Shown piece by piece: positions 1 to 7,516 of a stretch of 23,991 nucleotides of DNA; the stretch's first letter is position 1, and the number at the start of each line of letters is the position of its first letter. The DNA is taken from positions 1 to 23,991 of the forward strand of contig CAKURL010000023.1 of assembly GCA_934675685.1 (NCBI GenBank), given 5' to 3'. This DNA comes from an uncultured Candidatus Melainabacteria bacterium. Lineage in GTDB: Bacteria; Cyanobacteriota; Vampirovibrionia; Gastranaerophilales; Gastranaerophilaceae. The notes under the pieces are model-generated. The model saw only the letters and a list, made by a program, of their open reading frames with translations, ran no database searches and was not told the origin of the DNA. The position numbers and the translations under genes are program-made.

Positions 1-70
1 TTAATTCTTCAATAATAAAACGGTTTCCTTTTTCATGGATTTTTGATACCAAAGATAACATTTCTTTCAT
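1..70 (-). CDS. MarR-family transcriptional regulator, N-terminal fragment
   Basis: The frame opens at an ATG at 70 and runs off the left edge. The visible residues begin MKEMLSLVSKIHEKGNRFII. This amphipathic first helix is like that of small MarR-type winged-helix regulators, which are dimeric DNA-binding repressors, but only 23 residues are present and no winged helix can be seen. The context supports the call: a perfect palindromic operator lies between the -35 and -10 boxes just upstream, as expected for an autorepressor. There is no Shine-Dalgarno before ATG 70. A second in-frame ATG at 61 (MLSLV) is possible but also lacks a good ribosome site. The gene is divergent from the SLH gene at 389. 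The family is inferred from a short N-terminus and the operator, so confidence is moderate. Confidence 0.55.
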   Translation of the reverse strand, partial: MKEMLSLVSKIHEKGNRFIIEEL

Positions 71-71
71 A

Positions 72-106
72 TAATTATATTATAGTTAGATGTCTAACTT
101 TGTCAA
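72..106 (-). promoter_or_regulatory. Promoter with internal palindromic operator for the MarR-like gene
   Basis: On the minus strand a consensus -35 TTGACA (101-106) is separated by 16 nt from a consensus -10 TATAAT (79-84). The spacer holds the perfect inverted repeat AGTTAGACATCTAACT (84-99), of the TTAGA-N2-TCTAA type that MarR-family dimers commonly bind. Bound protein would block RNA polymerase, so negative autoregulation is the natural reading. The predicted transcription start is about position 72, only about 2 nt before the ATG at 70, which suggests a nearly leaderless mRNA. Confidence 0.75.
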
Positions 107-388
107 GAAGTTTTTGGGTTATTCAATAATTCAAATATTTTCTATATTACATTTTTTAAGCATGAAAACTACAACAAACCCCAATAATGCTAACATTTTC
201 CCTAATAGCTTACCTTTATATATTTATAAACATATCCTTCTTTTTACATAAGGGTTTTTATTTTTCCAAAAAATCAACACTTTGGATAACTACATCTTGG
301 CAATGCAGAAGAATAGCAAAAATAGCATAATTCAAGAATAAAAATCAAAAACAATCCCATACACTTCTAAATAAACAAAGGAGGAAAA

Positions 389-2257
389 ATGTCTATTAAA
401 CGAAAATTAGTATTAGGTGCAACTTTGACAGTGTGCTCTCTTGCGCTCACCGTACCTATGAGCCTTGCTGCATGCCCAGTAAACTCTGATTGCGGCTGCA
501 ACAAAAATTCCGAAATCGTCACACCCGACAACGCTACTTGCTCAAAATGCAAAAAAAGCGACTGCGCTTGCGAAAAGAAAAAGAAAAAATGCAACCCTTG
601 CGAAACGCAAAAAAATGACGATTGCAACTGTCCAACAGGTGCTGCTGCACCATGTTTAGAAGCAAAACCTCTAAACCAACAAACTTACGCATATCCAAAT
701 GCGATTTATTCAAATTCTAACACTTCTCAAGTCGGAGAAGACAAAAACAATGCGACAATAAACGAATCTTTATTAACGCCCTCATACAAAGGGGTGCCGG
801 TAGAATGTGGCTGCCCCACAGGAGGAGCAGCGCCCGTAATCAATAGCGCAGATATGCCAACATACGACTGTAAAGACGCTCCAAGAGTGACTTCCACAAC
901 TCACATGGACATAATTAAAGTCACAAAAGAACCTTTTGAAGCATTAGGCTTCACGGGAGCCGCAGCCGACATCAACACCCAACAATACCCAGACGTATAT
1001 GACAGCTATTGGGCAAGCTGCGACATCAACAGATTAAGCGAACAATGTGTCTTGAGTGGCTATCCAGATGGCATGTTTAAGCCAAACAGAAAAGTCTCAA
1101 GAGCCGAAATGGCGACTATGGTAGTCAAGGGCTACAACCTAAATATGACATCAAGCTGCGACAATTTGAGCTTCAAAGACGTTCCAAAATCACATTGGGC
1201 ACATGATTACATCGCAAAAGCCGCCTCTGAAGACTTTGTTAAAGGAAAATCTCACGACAAATTCTTCCCAAACCAAAATATCACTCGTGCTGAAGCTTTA
1301 ACCATTATGTCTAAAGGCATAAATTGCCCAATGGACGAACAAAAAGCCCAAGAAATCTTGGCTCAATATAAAGACGGAGCCTCTGTTCCTTGTTGGGCAA
1401 GACAATGTATCGCAAAAGCAATTGAAAACGGTGCTCTAAAACACGAAAGAAACCAAGACTACTTAAGACCAAACGACAAAGCAACTCGTGCAGAAGCAAG
1501 TGCAATGTTACAAGGCATGAGAGTGGCTGGCGGATATGATAAATCTACCAAAACTTGCGAACAAGATTTAGGCGGAAAAACATATATTGAACGCGAAGCA
1601 AAAGTCGAAATTCCAACTTTGCAATTAACCATGAACGACATCATAAACGCTAAACACGTGAACGTTGGCGAACAATTCGCAGCCACAACAACATCTGAAA
1701 TCACAATAGATGGCGTAACCTTCCCTTGTGGCTCCACCGTTCGAGGAAAAGTCGTGGAAGTAACAAGACCAACTAAAAATTCCCAAGGTTCTTTGAGATT
1801 ATCCTTCAACGAAATCGAAAATTGCTCAGGCTGCAAAACTGCTTTGCCTAAACAAATCTTGACCGCTAGAGTCGAAAGACAAAAAGAAATCAACGGCGTA
1901 TTAAGATTAGTCCAACTTCCATTCACTTGGGCAGGTACTTTAATCGGTACCGCAGGTAGAACAATAGGGGGCGCTGCAATTGGTATTTCAAATGCCGCAG
2001 AAGGCTTCTTGGATCAAACCGGCGTCGGCACTTCTGAGTTATTAGGCGGAAAATTCAAAGCCGCAGGAAGAAGCTATCAAGACGGCTTAAAAACAGCTTT
2101 CAAAGCCCCAGTTGACCTAACAAGAACAGCTCTATCCGGCACAATGGGCTTATTCCAAACAACAGGCGACGAATTTGCATACTTAGTTGACCCATCAGGC
2201 ATGCCAATCGCCAAAGTAAATCCAAAAGAAAAAGTAACAATTGCTTTTGGGCAATAA
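389..2257 (+). CDS. Exported Cys-rich protein with SLH domains
   Basis: 622 aa. The start is fixed by AAGGAGG at 378-384. Residues 1-28 form a signal peptide (KRK then a hydrophobic core) ending in LAAC (26-29), so either signal peptidase I or lipoprotein processing at C29 is possible. About residues 29-92 are Cys-rich and Lys-rich, with three D-C-x-C units (SDCGC, SDCAC, DDCNC) and a PTGAAAPC motif that recurs later as CGCPTGGAAP. Three SLH-like repeats follow at roughly 203-255 (YPDVYDSYWA...SRAEMA), 262-312 (FKDVPKSHWA...TRAEAL) and 323-380 (ATRAEAS); SLH domains tether proteins to the cell wall. Then comes a predicted beta-rich domain (about 430-510, ITIDGVTFPCGSTVRGKVVEV) and a Gly/Ala-rich C-terminus. 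It is probably an abundant envelope protein. No porin barrel is evident. The roughly 280 bp upstream shows no clear promoter. Confidence 0.85.
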   Translation: MSIKRKLVLGATLTVCSLALTVPMSLAACPVNSDCGCNKNSEIVTPDNATCSKCKKSDCACEKKKKKCNPCETQKNDDCNCPTGAAAPCLEAKPLNQQTYAYPNAIYSNSNTSQVGEDKNNATINESLLTPSYKGVPVECGCPTGGAAPVINSADMPTYDCKDAPRVTSTTHMDIIKVTKEPFEALGFTGAAADINTQQYPDVYDSYWASCDINRLSEQCVLSGYPDGMFKPNRKVSRAEMATMVVKGYNLNMTSSCDNLSFKDVPKSHWAHDYIAKAASEDFVKGKSHDKFFPNQNITRAEALTIMSKGINCPMDEQKAQEILAQYKDGASVPCWARQCIAKAIENGALKHERNQDYLRPNDKATRAEASAMLQGMRVAGGYDKSTKTCEQDLGGKTYIEREAKVEIPTLQLTMNDIINAKHVNVGEQFAATTTSEITIDGVTFPCGSTVRGKVVEVTRPTKNSQGSLRLSFNEIENCSGCKTALPKQILTARVERQKEINGVLRLVQLPFTWAGTLIGTAGRTIGGAAIGISNAAEGFLDQTGVGTSELLGGKFKAAGRSYQDGLKTAFKAPVDLTRTALSGTMGLFQTTGDEFAYLVDPSGMPIAKVNPKEKVTIAFGQ

Positions 2258-2262
2258 TAACT

Positions 2263-2314
2263 AAAAACCACCGATGGTTTTTAAGGCTGAGAATTATTTA
2301 TCTCGGCCTTTTTT
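2263..2314 (+). terminator. Tandem-hairpin terminator after the SLH gene
   Basis: Two hairpins follow the stop codon. The first is AAAAACCA/TGGTTTTT (2263-2270 with 2275-2282, loop CCGA). The second is AAGGCTGAG/CTCGGCCTT (2283-2291 with 2302-2310, one G-U pair), running into six T (2309-2314). The second has the classical intrinsic terminator form. Confidence 0.8.
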
Positions 2315-2333
2315 GATTTTTAATTATTTATAT

Positions 2334-2346
2334 TATAATTTTCCTA
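2334..2346 (+). promoter_or_regulatory. -10 box placed for a leaderless DUF486 transcript
   Basis: A perfect TATAAT (2334-2339) lies exactly 6 nt before the ATG at 2346, so the expected start of transcription is the A of the start codon. There is no Shine-Dalgarno. A weak -35 (TTGATT, 2313-2318) lies 15 nt upstream, in the T-tract of the preceding terminator. Confidence 0.5.
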
Positions 2347-2687
2347 TGCTAAGAGCAATTTTACCTATTATTCTATTAACAATTTCAAATGTTTTTATGA
2401 CATTTGCTTGGTATGGGCATTTAAAGCACAAGTCCACAGCGCTTTGGATAGTTGTTTTAATTAGCTGGGGCATTGCATTTTTTGAATATTGCTTTCAAGT
2501 ACCTGCAAATAGGATTGGAAGCGGATTTTATTCCGCTGCACAATTAAAAACAATCCAAGAAGTCATCACTCTTGTTGTCTTTAGCGTCTTTAGCGTTTTA
2601 TATTTAAAAGAAAGCTTTAGGTGGAATTATTTAGTCGGCTTTCTTTTTATAATTCTTGCTGTATTTTTCATTTTCAAAAAATGGTAG
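2346..2687 (+). CDS. DUF486 family small integral membrane protein
   Basis: 113 aa from the ATG at 2346 (MLRAILPIILL). A longer in-frame start at 2274 lies inside the upstream terminator hairpins and adds a non-homologous-looking extension, so I rejected it. The protein has four hydrophobic segments. It carries the family's features: FMTFAWYGHLK after the first helix, WGIAFFEYCFQVPANRIG in the middle, and AQLKTIQEVITLVVFSVFSV. DUF486 proteins are conserved, of unknown function and related in size and topology to small drug/metabolite transporters. The location is the inner membrane. The 16-18 nt downstream show no terminator, but the next gene has its own operator region. Confidence 0.88.
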   Translation: MLRAILPIILLTISNVFMTFAWYGHLKHKSTALWIVVLISWGIAFFEYCFQVPANRIGSGFYSAAQLKTIQEVITLVVFSVFSVLYLKESFRWNYLVGFLFIILAVFFIFKKW

Positions 2688-2705
2688 ATATTTTAGAAAA
2701 TATTA

Positions 2706-2733
2706 ACTTTTGTAACAAAAGTATATACTTTTG
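2706..2733 (+). promoter_or_regulatory. Three-half-site operator upstream of the small helical protein gene
   Basis: Three copies of a 7-nt half-site occur in 28 bp with alternating orientation: ACTTTTG (2706-2712), CAAAAGT (2716-2722) and ACTTTTG (2727-2733). The last two form the 18-bp perfect palindrome CAAAAGTATATACTTTTG (2716-2733); the first two form a second inverted repeat with a TAA centre. This looks like overlapping binding sites for a dimeric regulator. It lies about 60 bp before the ATG at 2794. It could also be read as a hairpin, but the AT-only core makes a protein site likelier. Confidence 0.5.
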
Positions 2734-2793
2734 AAATACTCACACATAAAATGTTTTTATTTAAATATAGAAAATAAATGAAAAGGTAAAGCC

Positions 2794-3213
2794 ATGAACT
2801 CTAACACATTAGTTATTCAATCATACATCGCAGCAGAAAATGATATCGAACTTCAATTAAATTTGAATTCTCAAATAAAAATAAACCAAATGAACAAATC
2901 TTCTGATGACGTTTCAAAAATCCATGACAAATATGGCGCAGAAGAAGAATATATAAGAAATCAAATGGACTTAGTTTCAAGCGACAAAACAAGCTCTGAA
3001 TATCAACAATTAATGTCAGAATTAAATGCCCTAGAACAAGAAGAAGACGAAAAAGTAGAACAAATAGAAAAAAAACAATCAATCGCAGAAAGCAAAATCG
3101 ACCAAGAAAACAGTTTGCTTGAAACAAGATATGAAGCTATGAAAAACGACAGACAAGGCTTCGAAGACGCAAGAACTAAAGACATCGAACAAACTTTTGG
3201 ATATTTCCAATAA
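2794..3213 (+). CDS. Small acidic coiled-coil protein of unknown function
   Basis: 139 aa, with AAAGG at 2781-2785 as ribosome site. I do not recognise it. It has no signal peptide or membrane segment. From about residue 45 to 125 it is almost entirely charged alpha helix with heptad-like spacing (ELNALEQEEDEKVEQIEKKQ), and it is strongly acidic. The N-terminus (MNSNTLVIQSYIAAENDIEL) is polar with a short hydrophobic stretch, and the C-terminus ends in an aromatic patch (TFGYFQ). Size and shape resemble secretion or flagellar escort proteins, or a cytoplasmic scaffold, but no motif supports a specific role. It is a single gene between its own operator region and a strong terminator. Confidence 0.7.
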   Translation: MNSNTLVIQSYIAAENDIELQLNLNSQIKINQMNKSSDDVSKIHDKYGAEEEYIRNQMDLVSSDKTSSEYQQLMSELNALEQEEDEKVEQIEKKQSIAESKIDQENSLLETRYEAMKNDRQGFEDARTKDIEQTFGYFQ

Positions 3214-3234
3214 TAAAAAATAATTAAACATTTA

Positions 3235-3268
3235 AAAACACCTCTTTTGAAACAAAAAGAGGTGTTTT
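3235..3268. terminator. Bidirectional intrinsic terminator
   Basis: A 14-bp perfect stem, AAAACACCTCTTTT (3235-3248) with AAAAGAGGTGTTTT (3255-3268), carries T-tracts on both strands. It sits between the convergent ends of the coiled-coil gene (stop 3213) and the GH57 gene (stop 3287), so it can serve both. Confidence 0.88.
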
Positions 3269-3286
3269 TTATAAATTAGATTTTCG

Positions 3287-5053
3287 CTAGATTAAATTTG
3301 CCGCTTGGAATTCTTTTAGCCTTTTTTCTCCATATAATGGAACAAGTTTCTTTTCTTGTTGAGGCAAAAGTCCTTCTTCGATTGGGAGATAAACTCTATA
3401 GTCGATGTCAGGGAAGCAATTGTCGATTGATTCAATTTCTTCTAATTCTTTTGCGTCGATTGAATTTGCGTCAATCATATCTGCGATTTTTTCAAATCTT
3501 GCTACGTGTTCTCTAAATCTATCTGTCGCGTAGTCCTTAGCTTGCCATGTTGTAATCAAGAAAGGCCAATCTGAACTTTGAAGAAGCAAGTTTTCTCTTG
3601 CCAATTGGTTCAACGCTCTTTTCATCAAGCCGTCGTTTGGCACTTTTTCATATTTAGAGACAATGTCTATTATTCTTTTTTCGCAAGAGTGAATAATAGG
3701 CCACATCCATTCTGTCAAATGGTTTTGCCATACCCAGAAATGTCCGCCTTGACCCCAAGAAGACTCTGGAATTTGGATTGCTTCTGTTGGTGGGTGAGCG
3801 CTTAGGTATTCGCCTGCTGTCATCATTTCGATTTCAGGAGCGTATTTATTAAGTTTTCTAATTACTTGCTTAATAAATTCGATACCTTCAAACCACCAGT
3901 GTCCATATAATTCCGTATCGAACGAAACCATAACAAGACCTTGTTTTCCATCATGAGAATTTTTGTAATCATTCAACAAATGATACAAAAGATTTACATA
4001 ATGGTCGGAGTTAGAATTAACTTGGTTCATAGCTAGCACAGGATCATAGAGCATTTTGTCGCCAAGGTCAGTTGTGGAAGATGTAATTCTCCAATAGTGC
4101 ATGCCTGAGTTGCAATCTTTTCTGTGGAATTCACGATAGCAACCGTCCCCAGGATATCCATCTGCCGCAGACCAAACTTGAAAACCAGCTCTATCGTTTC
4201 TACCCATCACGGCAACTTGTGCATCAGGCAACCAATATGCACTATATGTGTCATATCCTGTAGCCTCTCTTTTTGGCAATGGTATATACTCAATATTTCC
4301 GTAGACTCCGATATTTCTACGGTTTCCGATAGAGTTTCCACCTTCAATCACGTGTGATTCGGTGAAAAAGTATTCAATGTCGTTGTTTTGCAATGTCACT
4401 TCAACAGCAGGGCGCCATTTTTTCTTTCCGTCTTTTCCGATGTATTCATATCCTTGGCGATATGCACATTCTGGAAGCCAGCAGCCTTTGGCTTTTTTGC
4501 CAAATAAGCGTTTTGTTGTGTCGGACCCTACTTTAAATTGTGCGTTTAAGTTTGTGTCAGTCGCAAGAAGTGGAGAAAAACCATGGGTTGCGCCTGATGT
4601 TGTAATTTCGATGCATTCCAAATCTTGGAATTTTTTAAACGCAGAAATTAAATCTTTGTTAAATTTATTTATAAATAAATCTTTAATTCTGTTATACCAA
4701 TCAAAATAATATTTTGCTAAATATTTCAAATGTTGGCTATGAGCAACTTCTGGGTCCGGATATCTTTCCAAATCCTCTGAAACTGCTTTAATTCTCGAAT
4801 CAAGATAATCAATAAATCCTTGTTGCAAGTGCGGATCGTTTAATTGTTCCGCCAAAATCGGAGTAATTCCGACTGTGAGCTTTGCTTTAATCCCTTCGTC
4901 ATATAATTCGGAAATCATGTTTAACAAAGGAACGTATGTTTCTTCCATACATTCATATAAACATTCTTCCCCAAAAGGCCACATGCCGGCCATTCTATAG
5001 TATGGAAGATGGGAATGTAACATAAATACAAATTGCCCGATTTTTTGTCCCAT
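3287..5053 (-). CDS. GH57-family 1,4-alpha-glucan branching enzyme (DUF1957 type)
   Basis: 588 aa. GGAGG lies 11 nt before the ATG. It forms alpha-1,6 branches in glycogen-like polymer by cleaving and re-attaching alpha-1,4 chains in the cytoplasm. Conserved GH57 regions are visible: HSHLPYYR (13-20), GCWLPECAYR (190-199) with the expected nucleophile E195, and SFDTELYGHWWFEG (377-390) with the expected acid D379. A long helical C-terminal region follows, with HFWVWQNHLTEW near 450. The length and the motif wording (WLPECAY, FDTELYGHWW) fit the DUF1957 branching enzymes of cyanobacteria and relatives rather than GH57 amylases. No other glycogen gene is nearby, so the specificity is from family knowledge. 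It is transcribed alone. Confidence 0.9.
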   Translation of the reverse strand: MGQKIGQFVFMLHSHLPYYRMAGMWPFGEECLYECMEETYVPLLNMISELYDEGIKAKLTVGITPILAEQLNDPHLQQGFIDYLDSRIKAVSEDLERYPDPEVAHSQHLKYLAKYYFDWYNRIKDLFINKFNKDLISAFKKFQDLECIEITTSGATHGFSPLLATDTNLNAQFKVGSDTTKRLFGKKAKGCWLPECAYRQGYEYIGKDGKKKWRPAVEVTLQNNDIEYFFTESHVIEGGNSIGNRRNIGVYGNIEYIPLPKREATGYDTYSAYWLPDAQVAVMGRNDRAGFQVWSAADGYPGDGCYREFHRKDCNSGMHYWRITSSTTDLGDKMLYDPVLAMNQVNSNSDHYVNLLYHLLNDYKNSHDGKQGLVMVSFDTELYGHWWFEGIEFIKQVIRKLNKYAPEIEMMTAGEYLSAHPPTEAIQIPESSWGQGGHFWVWQNHLTEWMWPIIHSCEKRIIDIVSKYEKVPNDGLMKRALNQLARENLLLQSSDWPFLITTWQAKDYATDRFREHVARFEKIADMIDANSIDAKELEEIESIDNCFPDIDYRVYLPIEEGLLPQQEKKLVPLYGEKRLKEFQAANLI

Positions 5054-5177
5054 AATTTTTAATGCCTCCGATATATTTATATATAATTAGATACTTTCTT
5101 TATATCATAAAATAACACAAAATATAATCATATAGAATTAGTACCTTTGTATAAATTTACTAAAGTTAATAATTAAA

Positions 5178-5205
5178 AACTTTGTCTTTCTAAAAAGCCA
5201 AAGTT
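5178..5205 (-). terminator. Weak possible terminator after the DUF475 gene
   Basis: On the minus strand AACTTTG and CAAAGTT (7-bp stem, 14-nt loop) are followed by a T/A-rich tail. It lies about 45 nt after the DUF475 stop. The stem is short and AT-rich. The rest of 5054-5249 holds only AT-rich promoter-like DNA for the GH57 gene. Confidence 0.35.
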
Positions 5206-5249
5206 CATAAAAAAAATTATTTTTGATTTCTATATTTTTTGCAATTATT

Positions 5250-6299
5250 CTATTGGGCATTTTTGTTTTCTTTAATAGAAGAATATAAAGCGCTCAAAAT
5301 AAACACAAGCCCAATGGTGCCTGTCACAACTTCACTCACTTCTTTAATAGCCGAAATAAACATAATTAAAGCCAAAGCTCCGATTGCAAAATGAGCGCCG
5401 TGCTCCAAGAATTTATATTCTTTTAAAGTTTTCTTTTCGACAAGCATGATAGTTAAAGACCTCACAAACATCGCGCCAATTGAAAGCCCAATTGTGATTA
5501 TAAAAATATCTTTGCTTAAAGCAAATGCCCCCAAGACACCGTCAAGAGAAAAAGAAGCGTCTATGAGCTCTAAATATAAAAAATTTACAAAACAAGAATT
5601 TTTAAGACTAAAACCTGTGTGTTTTTCTTTGAAATTATTGCAATTATTTTTTAAACCATGGTGCTCTATAAAATGGCTAAGCCCTTCCATCAAAAGAAAA
5701 AGAACTATCCCCCAAACCCCAGAAAAAAGGATTTCAAGCCTGTGGCCTTCGGGGGCTAAATGTTGCGTGAGCAATATCAAAAGCAAAGTTATAGTAATCC
5801 CGATACTTTTAAAATGCCCCAAAGCAGCCATTTTTTCTTCTATAGGTTTTATCCAATGCAAATCTTTTTCGTGGTTAAAGAAATATGAAAAGAAAAGCAT
5901 AATCAAAAATGCGCCCCCAAAGGTGATGATAGCAGGGTGGGAGACTTTTAGGTAATGAGAATATAATTCAGGGTCCGAAAAAGCCATATTTAAGACTTTT
6001 AAAATTCCAATTTTAGAAAAAATCGCAACCACGAAAATCGGAAACAAAAACCTCATGCCAAAAACAGCAATCACCATGCCCCAAGTCAAGAACCTATGTT
6101 GCCATAAAGGAGACATTTTTTCTAATTTTGCTGCATTAATTACAGCATTATCAAAAGAAAGGCTGACTTCCAAAACTCCAAGGACAAAAACAGAAAATAA
6201 AGCCCCAAGCTCAGAACCTAAGTTCATATAATGCGCCCAAAAATAGGCTAAAATAAGCCCTATGATTGTAAAAATAAATGATCCTCTAAAATGTTCCAT
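5250..6299 (-). CDS. DUF475 / TerC-like integral membrane protein
   Basis: 349 aa with about nine hydrophobic segments. Two acidic membrane motifs typical of the TerC/DUF475 group are present: VLEVSLSFDNAVINA (about 42-56) and ELIDASFSLDGVLGAFALS (about 245-263), which are inverted halves of the same fold. Related TerC/Alx/YkoY proteins are linked to metal ion (manganese) export or metalation of exported proteins; the substrate here is not known. The start is set by AAGGA 10 nt before the ATG. That ribosome site directly follows the stop codon of an orphan Cys-rich coding tail (6310-6400), so this gene was probably once second in an operon. I found no yybP-ykoY-like riboswitch in the 130-nt upstream gap. 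Confidence 0.88.
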   Translation of the reverse strand: MEHFRGSFIFTIIGLILAYFWAHYMNLGSELGALFSVFVLGVLEVSLSFDNAVINAAKLEKMSPLWQHRFLTWGMVIAVFGMRFLFPIFVVAIFSKIGILKVLNMAFSDPELYSHYLKVSHPAIITFGGAFLIMLFFSYFFNHEKDLHWIKPIEEKMAALGHFKSIGITITLLLILLTQHLAPEGHRLEILFSGVWGIVLFLLMEGLSHFIEHHGLKNNCNNFKEKHTGFSLKNSCFVNFLYLELIDASFSLDGVLGAFALSKDIFIITIGLSIGAMFVRSLTIMLVEKKTLKEYKFLEHGAHFAIGALALIMFISAIKEVSEVVTGTIGLVFILSALYSSIKENKNAQ

Positions 6300-6309
6300 C
6301 TTGTTTTCC

Positions 6310-6400
6310 TTATATTATTTCTTGCGCGCAAATGTCCTTATATGGGCAATATTTGCAATATTCCTTGTTTTCTTTTAGCGCCGTAGGCTCAAAGCATAAA
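6310..6400 (-). pseudogene. Orphan C-terminal tail of a four-Cys nuclease-like protein
   Basis: Reading the minus strand into the stop codon at 6310-6312 gives ENKEYCKYCPYKDICAQEII, preceded in frame by FEPTALK. The C-x2-C-x5-C pattern with a Tyr/Pro/Tyr core, after a Pro about 10 residues upstream, is like the C-terminal iron-sulphur cluster of RecB/AddB/Cas4-type PD-(D/E)XK nucleases. No start codon, catalytic domain or ribosome site precedes it. The frame runs back through the GGGGGC terminator stem to the stop codon of the lipoprotein gene. The end of an operon neighbour left after deletion is the simplest reading; a chance open frame cannot be excluded. Confidence 0.5.
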
Positions 6401-6420
6401 AATCGGGGGCAAAAGCCCCC
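6398..6420 (-). terminator. Intrinsic terminator after the lipoprotein operon
   Basis: On the minus strand a GGGGGC/GCCCCC stem (6415-6420 with 6405-6410, loop TTTT) is followed by GATTTTTA. It lies 12 nt after the lipoprotein stop codon, and its GC-rich stem stands out in this AT-rich region. Confidence 0.82.
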
Positions 6421-6432
6421 TTTAAAATTTGT

Positions 6433-7473
6433 CTATTTTTGCAAATCTTCTAAATCCTTAACTCTTAAAGCAAGATAAGGTTTATCTTTTCCAAAATCAA
6501 CCAAAAACATCACAAAAGTCTCGTCGAAATTGAAATCTCTTGCTTCTACAACAGGAGGTCTTAAAGAAGTGCATTTTGCCATAATTGCGGCTTCAGATTT
6601 CACTTTTCCGCCTTCGTTGTCTAGTTCCAATTTAATTGTTTCAATCGCTTCAGAGAAATATAGGTTTGTTCCTGCAATCACTTTGTTGCATAATTCTGGG
6701 TAATTTCTTTGAGAATTTATTTTGATATTTGGAACTTTCAAAGTGTCTTTTGAAGTAAATTCTGTGTTTCCATTGAATTTATTCGCTTTTTCCATCATTT
6801 CGCTGTAGATATCTGCTAAAGTATCTTCTTTTGAAGTTTTATATAAATAAACGATATCATCTTCTTTTGTTCTTAGTTGAACGGCATAGTCATTTTTGCC
6901 ATTATAAAACATAACGCCTACGTTATCTCTAAGGCTTTCATCAGATTTTTTTGTAATTCCAAAGAATTTATATGCTTTTGAAGAATTGTTGAATTTTGAA
7001 TCAGATAATTTATCAAAAGCACTCAAGAATTTGAATTCTTTTTTAAGCATTGCGTAAGCATAATATTTACCTTCGCCTTTTTCCCAATCTAAAGAATCTA
7101 AAATATCAGATGTTTCGTTAAATTTTTCTTTAATTGCTTTTTTGATTTTTTCTTTTGCAGAAGGTGAAGTTTCGCCCACAGACTTATAATAAGAGCTTTC
7201 GTTCAACATTGAAGAATTAAATTCTTCTTCGTTTAATTTTTTCAATTCATAAGTTTCTTTTTCGTTGTTAAATTTGATATCTTTTTTAATGATTTCATTT
7301 TTCATGTCATTAAAAACAAGTTGAAAAGTGCCGACCCAAATTTTATTCGCTGCATTCGACTTAGAAGAAAGCAAAGTCAAAATTTCCGTTTTTGGGGCAA
7401 TTTGAGAACTGCAACCGGCAAAAATAAAGCCCAAACACAAAACGAGCAATAATTTTTTAAAATTCTTTTTCAT
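6433..7473 (-). CDS. Lipoprotein with serpin-like features
   Basis: 346 aa, ribosome site AAAGGAA. Residues 1-21 are a lipoprotein signal (MKKNFKK, hydrophobic core, FAGC with C21). The C-terminal third resembles the serpin core: a hinge-like stretch with EGGKVKSEAAIMA (about 289-301), then a proline-containing exposed segment (SLRPPVVEA), then DETFVMFLVDF followed by YLALRV. The DETF[VM]xFL string nearly matches the serpin signature, and an upstream block (NKIWVGTFQLVFND, about 44-57) fits the N-terminal serpin helices. Serpins inhibit proteases by loop insertion; whether the hinge here could insert is doubtful because it lacks the small-residue run GTEAAAAT. I infer a surface- or periplasm-anchored serpin-like protein. 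It is the last gene of the 9651-6433 operon, 43 nt after its neighbour. Confidence 0.6.
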   Translation of the reverse strand: MKKNFKKLLLVLCLGFIFAGCSSQIAPKTEILTLLSSKSNAANKIWVGTFQLVFNDMKNEIIKKDIKFNNEKETYELKKLNEEEFNSSMLNESSYYKSVGETSPSAKEKIKKAIKEKFNETSDILDSLDWEKGEGKYYAYAMLKKEFKFLSAFDKLSDSKFNNSSKAYKFFGITKKSDESLRDNVGVMFYNGKNDYAVQLRTKEDDIVYLYKTSKEDTLADIYSEMMEKANKFNGNTEFTSKDTLKVPNIKINSQRNYPELCNKVIAGTNLYFSEAIETIKLELDNEGGKVKSEAAIMAKCTSLRPPVVEARDFNFDETFVMFLVDFGKDKPYLALRVKDLEDLQK

Positions 7474-7516
7474 TTTATTTCCTTTTAAACTATACTATTT
7501 CTATTTTATATAATAT

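Noticed and set aside
389..2257. SLH protein as a cyanobacterial-type SLH porin
   Set aside because: After the SLH repeats the chain is too short and lacks the alternating beta-barrel pattern and terminal aromatic residue of such porins.
2274..2345. N-terminal extension of the DUF486 gene
   Set aside because: It lies within the terminator hairpins of the SLH gene and adds residues that do not fit the family; the ATG at 2346 gives the normal length.
6300..6432. yybP-ykoY manganese riboswitch before the DUF475 gene
   Set aside because: The conserved riboswitch segments are not visible; the gap instead contains a coding tail and the upstream operon's terminator.
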